16,964 nucleotides of DNA. Source: Willaertia magna. Taxonomy: Eukaryota; Heterolobosea; Eutetramitea; Acrasida; Naegleriidae. The notes below the pieces were generated by a model, which saw nothing but the letters and a program-made list of their open reading frames with translations, made no database searches and was not told the DNA's origin. Positions 10,591-16,964 of this stretch are shown one piece after another; positions within the stretch are counted from its first letter, which is position 1; every line of letters starts with the position of its first letter. Position numbers and translations under genes: made by a program. The stretch covers positions 1 through 16,964 of the forward strand of contig CADWAF010000131.1 in NCBI GenBank assembly GCA_902984215.1. Direction: 5' to 3'.

Positions 10591-10600
10591 TTGGCGGGAA
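10591..10600. promoter_or_regulatory. Canonical E2F-like site
   Basis: TTGGCGGGAA is a close match to the E2F consensus TTTGGCGGGAAA, standing out in AT-rich DNA. It lies about 690 bp upstream of the KH start, beside the possible coding relic. Which gene it would serve is unclear. Confidence 0.3.
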
Positions 10601-11222
10601 TTCTGTCGAGAGCACTGTTCGATTTTTGCAAAAAATTAAATGACAATTTATGGGACAACAAAAAATGTTCTTTAGTTCTACCTTAATTCATTTAAGTATT
10701 TTTCTACATCCTTAGTTACAATTGTTTGAATTAATCGTTTTTTAATAGTATATATTTAATTATTTAATTTCAGATAGTGTTTAACTTAATTTTTTATTTT
10801 GTTTCTTAACTCAATTTATGAACTAAGGCAATAAAAAGTTTATGACTTTCAGTATTAAAAATCTTTAATTTAATGATAATATAAAATTATTAATTTAAGA
10901 AATATTAATAAATGAAATTTTAAATAATTTTTATAAAAATGACTTTAATTTAAATATTATTGTTTAAAACTTTGTAAAGTTGTACTATAAGGTTGTAAAT
11001 ATAAATAAATTTTGTTGTTATTTAATTTGTTATTTATTTGTTGTTTATGTTTGATTATTTTTTATTTATTATATTTTTAAAAAATAACAATTTTTAAACA
11101 AGCATTGTAATAATTTGTTTGAAATAATGACAAAGTTTATTATTACCCATGTATTTATTTAAAAACAATAATTATGCCTCTGAGCCAACATGAGTAGTGC
11201 TTTTTAATTACCGTTTAGTTTT

Positions 11223-11234
11223 AAATACGTATTT
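11223..11234. promoter_or_regulatory. Palindrome in the KH gene promoter
   Basis: AAATACGTATTT is a perfect 12-bp palindrome with a TACGTA core, 56 bp before the KH ATG. Its position fits a promoter element. Unit 2 lacks it because of the 5' deletion. Confidence 0.3.
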
Positions 11235-11290
11235 CAGAATTCTAATTTAACGCAGAGCATAAATTCAAAACATTCTTGAAAACAAAAAAA

Positions 11291-12664
11291 ATGCCAAAAC
11301 AAATATTAACACTTCCAAACTCAAAAATTGCAGGTCACATTATTGGAAAGGGTGGAAGTCAAATTAAACAAATAAAAGATAGAACAAACTGTAAAATTAA
11401 TATTAATAGTTACAATAATACAGTAGAAATTATTGGACACAATCAAAATAATGTAGATAAAGCTAAATATCTCATTAATATAATTATTAATAATTCTATT
11501 GCCGTTTATGAACATCCTAATGTTGTGTGTAATGTGTATTTGCTAACAAGTGAAGAAACTAAATTTCATTTAATTGAATATAAACCTCCTTTTGTTTATG
11601 GTAATACCAATCATAATATGAACAATAGTGGTAAAGTTTTTGCATTAACTTTAGTTGAAAAAGAAGAAAATGACCTAATTTCAAAAATGTCAAATTTAAA
11701 AATTTCAGAAAATAAAATTAATACAGAAAAAGTATCTCAATCATTTATTTATTCTCCAGAAACTGAAAGATATTTAGTTGAAGAAGGTATTAAACGTTCC
11801 ACACAAAGTTTTAAAGAATTGGTTAATAGTAATAGTAGTAAGGAATGTAGAAATAAAACCCTAATTAAAATTTCTTTAGGAAAAAAAACATTTTATTCAG
11901 CTGACAGAAATGATAATTCGGTTAATGCATCAAAACTTTATGATTTTAAAAGTTTTAGTGAATTAAATATTGGGTTCGGTAAAGATTTAAAATCAACTTT
12001 TAAAACTGAAATTGAAGAAAATTTTGTAAAACAATTAAAAGAGACAATGTTAAATAATGGTTGGAAATTTCATTCAGAAATTGTTGGTGTTAGTTGTCAT
12101 TGTATAGAAGTTGTTGATGGAATTATTGAAAAAGATGGCAAAGGTGGTAAACGTTTAAATTTTAAAATCGTTCCAATAGATAATGACAGCAACAAATGCA
12201 AATTAATTAAAATTCGTACACACCTTAATAAGCTAATGTTTTTAGATATTTGTTCTTTAGATAATAGCAATAATTCTATATTTCAACCTGACTTGAGAGT
12301 AAGATTTCAAACTGAACAACATTTATTAAATGTTAATAGTAATGTAGAGTTACTTAAATATATTTCATTCTTGGAATTAAAAGAAGATGGTCTTTCTGAA
12401 GATAAAGTACCAAGAGATTTATCTTTGCAGTTCAGAAAAGATATTTTTAGATATAAAAAGAAAGAAATTTATGTTCTTAATGATGAAATAAAGTTGACTA
12501 TTAACTTTGTAAATTCAGAAGGAAAGAAATTGTATGAAGTTAAAATGTCTCCAATTAAACCATTTATTTTAATTGATAATGAACAAACAGTTATTGAGGC
12601 AACAGTTAAATTAATTAGTAAAATGAAAGAACTTATGGATTTAATGAATCAAAGTAATAAATAA
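11291..12664 (+). CDS. KH-domain RNA-binding protein, intact copy
   Basis: A single-exon gene of 457 aa from the ATG after an A-rich leader. Residues 3-70 form one KH domain, with hydrophobic strand ILTLPN, the nucleic-acid-binding loop Gly-Lys-Gly-Gly at 19-22, a following basic helix IKQIKDRTNC, and a last helix VDKAKYLINIIIN. The remaining ~385 residues are not recognised. They look folded (alternating strands and helices, few low-complexity runs), with a Lys-Ile-Ser-Leu-Gly-Lys-Lys-Thr-Phe strand near residue 195 and a Cys-His-Cys motif in the middle. This single-KH, large unknown C-terminal layout suggests RNA binding, but the process is unknown. There are no signal peptide or membrane segments. 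AATAAATAAA spans the stop codon. A decayed copy lies at 15008-16181. Confidence 0.88.
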   Translation: MPKQILTLPNSKIAGHIIGKGGSQIKQIKDRTNCKININSYNNTVEIIGHNQNNVDKAKYLINIIINNSIAVYEHPNVVCNVYLLTSEETKFHLIEYKPPFVYGNTNHNMNNSGKVFALTLVEKEENDLISKMSNLKISENKINTEKVSQSFIYSPETERYLVEEGIKRSTQSFKELVNSNSSKECRNKTLIKISLGKKTFYSADRNDNSVNASKLYDFKSFSELNIGFGKDLKSTFKTEIEENFVKQLKETMLNNGWKFHSEIVGVSCHCIEVVDGIIEKDGKGGKRLNFKIVPIDNDSNKCKLIKIRTHLNKLMFLDICSLDNSNNSIFQPDLRVRFQTEQHLLNVNSNVELLKYISFLELKEDGLSEDKVPRDLSLQFRKDIFRYKKKEIYVLNDEIKLTINFVNSEGKKLYEVKMSPIKPFILIDNEQTVIEATVKLISKMKELMDLMNQSNK

Positions 12665-12718
12665 AGTTAGAATTTTACACATGTTGTAAACTTATAGATT
12701 CTATGACAACATTTTTAG

Positions 12719-12724
12719 AATAAA
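12719..12724 (+). terminator. Candidate KH gene poly(A) signal
   Basis: AATAAA 55 nt after the KH stop is a standard position for a 3' end signal. Another AATAAA overlaps the stop itself (12660-12665). The 12665-12941 gap is otherwise the shared 3' flank of the KH and WDR33 genes and holds no further gene. Confidence 0.35.
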
Positions 12725-12941
12725 TTATTAAATATGGGTTTATTTTAATGAAACAGACTGTAATTTTTTAATTAAATATATTTTAATTTCACAAATATCT
12801 TACACAATACTACCACTTTTAGTTATATTTAAACTTCTCGTTACTGAAGAAAATATTGTCAAAATATTATCATGGATAAAGCTTAATTAGTAAAACTGAT
12901 CTCCAAAACATGTGAGCACTATGAATATTTCTTTTCAATAT

Positions 12942-13083
12942 TTACAAGCCAAGACCTGGAAGTCCGCCTGAAGAATTATTTCCAAAACCTATTCCAGGTA
13001 GTGATGAATTATTCATCATATTTCCGTAAGGTGACATACCTATACCTCCTAATCCTGGCAATCCTACATTTCCTAAACCAGGT
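12942..13083 (-). pseudogene. Stranded 3' fragment of the WDR33-like gene
   Basis: On the minus strand this reads a 47-residue Gly/Leu/Pro-rich tail ending in GGLPGLGL and TAA, nearly identical to the C-terminus of the WDR33-like gene at 16400-16541. The sequence stops abruptly at 13083, where unit 2 begins, so WD repeats and start are absent. One visible replacement changes Leu to Ser in the Gly-Met-Leu-Pro-Tyr-Gly segment. It keeps the original stop and 3' flank. It is a by-product of the tandem duplication, not a working gene. Confidence 0.9.
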
Positions 13084-13554
13084 ATGGTCTAATTTTTGTA
13101 GTTTATCCAAATGTTAACTGTCAAATTGAGTCTACTTTAATTAATTCTAAACCATTTTTATTTTCAAATTAAGAATTACAATAACAGTTGTTACCATAGT
13201 TTTTACTGACAAAAACCGTCTAAAATAATTGTACTTAATATTTTATTTTTTTAAAACTTTGTAAAATTAATAAATTACAATTTATGATATAAATTTTTTT
13301 AATTTAATATCTTTGTAGTCTATTTTTTTTATTATTTTTATAAAAAAAAAAACTTTATATGATTTTCTATAAAATTATAATGAAATTGTTAAGTTATTTT
13401 ATATTTATTTATTAATTGCTTGTATATTATTTTAATGTTATTTTTAAAAATAAATATTTAAATTATTTTTAATATAATTTAATAATACTATATTTTATAA
13501 TATTTTATTTTTTATTAAAAAATATTGCTTTATTTTATTATTTTTAAAAAATTT

Positions 13555-14207
13555 AAATAATAAAAAAATTAATTTTAAAAATTTTATTATTATTTTATAT
13601 TTTAATAAAAATTTTTTAAAATTTAAAATTTTAATTTTTTTATTGTATTTAATTTTATTTAAATAAATTTTAAATAAATAAATATTTAAATTATTATATT
13701 ATAAATTATATTAATTATTTATTATTTAATACCTTAAATAATAATTTGGTATTATAATTTATTTTTTAAAAAATTATTTATCTATATAATTATATAATTT
13801 AATTTAATTAATTTTTTTTATTTTTATTAAAATATATTTAAATTTTTATTATTTAATATTAATAATTCTTATATAATATATTTAAAAATTAAATATTATT
13901 TATATAAACTACATTTAATATCTAAAATATTATTATTTAAATCTTTTTTAATATTTAAAAACTATATATTTTTTTATTTTTAATATTAAAAGTAATTGTT
14001 TTATTATTTATAATTATTTATTTTATTTTTTATTAATTTTATTAAATTATTAAAAAATATATAATTTTAATGGAATAAATATTTTTAAATTTTAAAATTA
14101 AAATAATATTTAAATTATTTTTTTTATTAATTTTATTTTTTAAATTAATTTTTTTTAATATTTTTAGATTTATAAAATTTATTAAATAATTTTTCGTATT
14201 TATTTTA
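13555..14207. other. A/T-only segment present in unit 2 but not unit 1
   Basis: The two units are collinear up to about 13554 (9512 in unit 1) and again from about 14208 (9526). The ~650 bp between has no counterpart. It is almost pure A/T: lines 13801-13860 and 14101-14160 contain no G or C at all. No ORF, terminal repeats or target-site duplication is visible. It may be an insertion or expansion in unit 2, or a loss from unit 1. Confidence 0.75.
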
Positions 14208-15001
14208 TAATTTATTATTTTTATTTAAATAATTATTTTTATAACATTTCTGTTTTAATTTTTAATTTTAATAATATTTGAATATCTTATAATTATTAAA
14301 TAATAATAATATATAACTTTAGATTTATTGTTATAAATAAAAGTAAATTTATTTAATTTTATAAATTTTTAATTTTTAATTAAATTATTTTTTAATTTAT
14401 ATTATTTATTATAAAATTTTTACTAATTTAATTTATATTTATATTATTTTAAGTATTTTAATTGTTTTATAAATTATAATTATAATGTAAGTGTTTTAAA
14501 TATTAATTATTTTATAATTTTAAACTATTTTATAAATTATTTATTAATAAATTAAAAATATTATTTTATAAATTTTAATTACATAATAATTATTAATTAT
14601 TTTAAAATAAATTATTTTATAAATTATTTAATAAATTTTAATTTTTTTTATAAATATTAACAATTTATTTTAGTAAATTATTTAATAAATTATAAAAATT
14701 AAAATTATTGTAATTTTAATTATTTTAAAAAATATTATTATTTATTGTTTAATTAATATTTATGTTTAAAAAATTTTTTTAATAATAAAAAAATTATTAT
14801 TACAATAAATAAATAACAATTACTATTGTATTAAATGCTATTTTTTTCTATAAATATGTAAATTTATTATTTGATAACCAATTCAAAACTTAATATTTTT
14901 CTACTTAATTTCTTTTCAAGTTTACAAAAAAATAGGGTTAATAATTTTAAAAATCTTTACTGTTTTTTCGAAACATACCCATATCTTTTTTTCTTTTATA
15001 G
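14208..15001. other. A/T-rich block, unit 2 copy
   Basis: This is the counterpart of 9526-10290, very A/T-rich and non-coding. It ends in a pyrimidine tract and TATAG, directly joined to KH coding sequence because about 1 kb is missing. A frame stays open from this block into the KH sequence, but it has no ATG and shows no conservation. Confidence 0.6.
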
Positions 15002-15007
15002 TATAAC

Positions 15008-16181
15008 ACTTCCAAACTCAAAAATTGCAGGTCACATTATCGGAAAGGGTGGAAGTCAAATTAAACAAATAAAAGATAGAACAAACTGTAAAATTAATAT
15101 TAATAGTTACAATAATACAGTAGAAATGAACATCCTAATGTTGTGTGTAATGTGTATTTGCTAACAAGTGAAGAAACTAAATTTCATTTAATTGAATATA
15201 AACCTCCTTTTGTTTATAGTAATACCAATCATAATATGAACAATAGTGGTAAAGTTTTTGCATTAACTTTAGTTGAAAAAGAAGAAAATGACCTAATTTC
15301 AAAAATGTCAAATTTAAAAATTTCAGAAAATAAAATTAATAGAGAAAAAGTATCTCAATCATTTATTTATTCTCCAAAAACTGAAAGATATTTAGTTGAA
15401 GAAGGTATTAAACGTTCTACACAAAGTTTTAAAGAATTGGTTAATACTAATAAGGAATGTAGAAATAAAACCTTAATTAAAATTTCTTTAGGAAAAAAAA
15501 CATTTTATTCAGCTGACAGAAATGATAATTCGGTTAATGCATCAAAACTTTATGATTTTAAAAGTTTTAGTGAATTAAATATTGGATTTGGTAAAGATTT
15601 AAAATCAACTTTTAAAACTGAAATTGAAGAAAATTTTGTAAAACAATTAAAAGAGACAATGTTAAATAATGGTTGGAAATTTCATTCAGAAATTGTTGGT
15701 GTTAGTTGTCATTGTGTAGAAGTTGTTGATGGAATTATTGAAAAAGATGGCAAAGGTGGTAAACGTTTAAATTTTAAAATCGTTCCAATAGATAATGACA
15801 GCAACAAATGCAAATTAATTAAAATTCGTACACACCTTAATAAGCTAATGTTTTTAGATATTTGTTCTTTAGATAATAAGAGTAAGATTTCAAACTGAAC
15901 AACATTTATTAAATGTTAATAGTAATGTAGAGTGACTTAAATATATTTCATTCTTGGAATTAAAAGAAGATGGTCTTTCTGAAGATAAAGTACCAAGAGA
16001 TTTATCTTTGCAGTTCAGAAAAGATATTTTTAGATATAAAAAGAAAGAAATTTATGTTCTTAATGATGAAATAAAGTTGACTATTAACTTTGTAAATTCA
16101 GAAGGAAAGAAATTGTATGAAGTTAAAATGTCTCCAATTAAACCATTTATTTTAATTGATATTTTTGTTCATCATTATTAA
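15008..16181 (+). pseudogene. Decayed second copy of the KH-domain gene
   Basis: Nearly identical to the intact gene at 11291-12664 but broken at many points. A deletion equivalent to 10297-11310 removed the promoter, ATG and first six codons. A 79-nt deletion at 15125/15126 (equivalent to 11429-11507) removes the last KH helix and shifts the frame. Six bases are lost in frame near 15445. A 29-nt deletion at 15878/15879 (equivalent to 12267-12295) shifts the frame again. TTA has become TGA at 15933-15935. A 145-bp deletion replaced by 12 novel bases at 16162-16173 removes the last 29 codons. The Gly-Lys-Gly-Gly loop survives, but no full-length product is possible. Substitutions are about half amino-acid-changing, as expected without selection. 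Confidence 0.95.
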
Positions 16182-16399
16182 ATATGGGTTTATTTTAATG
16201 AAACAGACTGTAATTTTTTAATTAAATATATTTTAATTTCACAAATATCTTACACAATACTACCACTTTTAGTTATATTTAAACTTCTCGTTCCTGAAGA
16301 AAATATTTGTCAAAATATTATCATGGATAAAGCTTAATTAGTAAAACTTCACAAGCCATCTCAAAATAGGCGAGCACTATGAATATTTCTTTCCAATAT

Positions 16400-16964
16400 T
16401 TACAAGCCAAGACCTGGAAGTCCGCCTGAAGAATTATTTCCAAAACCTATTCCAGGTAGTGATGAATTATTCATCATATTTCCGTAAGGTAACATACCTA
16501 TACCTCCTAATCCTGGTAATCCTACATTTCCTAAACCAGGTAAAGAAGGTGTGACATCAGATACAATATGATCATCCATCATCATTGTTTCTTCTTCCAT
16601 CTTTTGAGTAGTAACCCTTAATTGAAGCTCTGGAGGTAATTCATGAATATTATATTTATCATCCATCTTATCACCAGGTCTATTTCTGACCCAAAACTTT
16701 GTAGCATAATCATTACTTCCTGAACATAAAACATGTCCAAAAGGATGCCAAGAAATATCCCATACAGCACTATCATGAGCACCCTTAATCTTTGCCTGAG
16801 GTGTTTCAGTACCAACAATCCAAAAGATTATATTACCATCATAACTACCACTCGCAAATAAAGTTTCATGATGAGGATGCCAAGCTAAACATGTAACTTC
16901 TCTATTATGACCTTTAAATGTTTGAAATTCTTTTAAATACCTAATATCATACATTTTAATTAAT
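16400..16964 (-). CDS. WDR33: WDR33/Pfs2-like polyadenylation factor, C-terminal part (5' end outside the window)
   Basis: The frame runs open from the right edge to TAA at 16400-16402. The Met at 16954 is internal: the residues before it (Leu-Ile-Lys) continue the WD-repeat motif that precedes Asp-Ile-Arg in the family. Two WD40 repeats are visible, with [16 protein letters not shown] ending in IIFW and [15 protein letters not shown] ending in TKFW. The family signature [20 protein letters not shown] follows, as in WDR33 and yeast Pfs2. The tail is Gly/Leu/Pro-rich with repeated Leu-Pro-Gly-Leu-Gly. WDR33 is a CPSF subunit that helps recognise AAUAAA in pre-mRNA 3' end processing. Its last 142 coding bases are duplicated at 12942-13083. 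Confidence 0.95.
   Translation of the reverse strand, partial: LIKMYDIRYLKEFQTFKGHNREVTCLAWHPHHETLFASGSYDGNIIFWIVGTETPQAKIKGAHDSAVWDISWHPFGHVLCSGSNDYATKFWVRNRPGDKMDDKYNIHELPPELQLRVTTQKMEEETMMMDDHIVSDVTPSLPGLGNVGLPGLGGIGMLPYGNMMNNSSLPGIGFGNNSSGGLPGLGL

Larger units (their letters stand above)
9064..13083 (+). repeat. Tandem duplication, unit 1 (about 4.0 kb)
   Basis: The sequence starting ATGGTCTAATTTTTGTAG at 9064 recurs at 13084 in the same orientation, followed by collinear, nearly identical sequence. Unit 1 holds the A/T-rich block, about 1 kb missing from unit 2, the intact KH gene, and the last 142 bp of the WDR33 coding region. It ends at the head-to-tail junction 13083/13084, where WDR33 sequence is cut off and unit 2 begins. 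Only about one base (A) is shared at the junction. Confidence 0.95.
13084..16542 (+). repeat. Tandem duplication, unit 2 (about 3.5 kb)
   Basis: This is the second direct copy of 9064-13083. It begins inside the truncated WDR33 tail and ends at ACCAGGTA (about 16542), after which the genuine WDR33 sequence continues. Compared with unit 1 it has about 640 extra bp of A/T-only sequence, lacks about 1 kb upstream of the KH gene, and carries several further indels. Aligned coding sequence differs by roughly ten substitutions per kilobase. Confidence 0.95.

Noticed and set aside
10297..11310. Intron lost from copy 2 (retrocopy)
   Set aside because: The segment missing from copy 2 does not begin with GT at the junction, and the A/T-rich non-coding flank is also duplicated, so copy 2 is DNA-derived, with a microhomology deletion.
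11321..11515. Minus-strand frame of 64 codons
   Set aside because: It is antisense to the KH domain, with Ile/Asn-rich composition arising from AT-rich codons.
9064..13084. Composite transposon or LTR element bounded by direct repeats
   Set aside because: The repeated units are the whole locus, including host genes. No transposase, reverse transcriptase, terminal inverted repeats or target-site duplication was found.
14871..15164. Frame fused in phase from the A/T block into the KH copy
   Set aside because: It starts without an ATG, its first half is A/T-derived and not present in the intact gene, and it ends by frameshift; it is part of the pseudogene.
16400..16954. Complete 184-aa WD-repeat gene starting at Met 16954
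   Set aside because: That Met lies inside a conserved WD repeat and the frame continues upstream to the window edge, so the gene is partial.

Overview
The window looks like nuclear DNA of an AT-rich unicellular eukaryote. Genes contain very short GT-AG introns (38-74 nt, mostly with a GTAAGT donor), intergenic gaps are small, and TAA and TAG end proteins where their families should end, so the ciliate-type code is not in use. A protist such as an amoeba or amoeboflagellate fits, but nothing seen fixes the lineage.

The left half (1-9000) is a compact housekeeping cluster. In order it holds: the start of a Thr/Asn-rich gene leaving the left edge; a FANCE-like gene (+); TTC27 (-, 3 exons), tail to tail with FANCE and only 4 bp between stop codons; the proteasome ubiquitin receptor RPN13/ADRM1 (+, 4 exons), sharing a 160 bp divergent promoter with TTC27; katanin p60 (+, 5 exons); and an unrecognised 375-aa gene (-), tail to tail with katanin.

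The right half (9064-16542) is a direct tandem duplication. Each unit consists of an almost pure A/T block, a KH-domain gene and the 3' end of a WDR33/Pfs2-like polyadenylation-factor gene on the minus strand. In unit 1 (9064-13083) the KH gene is intact (457 aa), and the unit ends inside the WDR33 coding sequence, stranding a 47-codon tail fragment. In unit 2 (13084-16542) the KH copy is about 99% identical where it aligns. It has nonetheless lost its promoter and start codon, carries two frameshifting deletions and a nonsense codon, and has a rewritten 3' end. Unit 2 runs into the genuine WDR33 gene, which leaves the right edge. Most KH deletions show short microhomology, and one carries an inverted templated insertion, pointing to end-joining repair.

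The genes share general themes (ubiquitin/proteasome, DNA-crosslink repair, RNA processing, microtubule severing) but there is no evidence that they form one pathway. No tRNA, rRNA, CRISPR array or intact transposon was recognised. The most unusual parts are the duplication with its decayed KH copy, the A/T-only blocks, and a weak minus-strand coding relic upstream of the intact KH gene.
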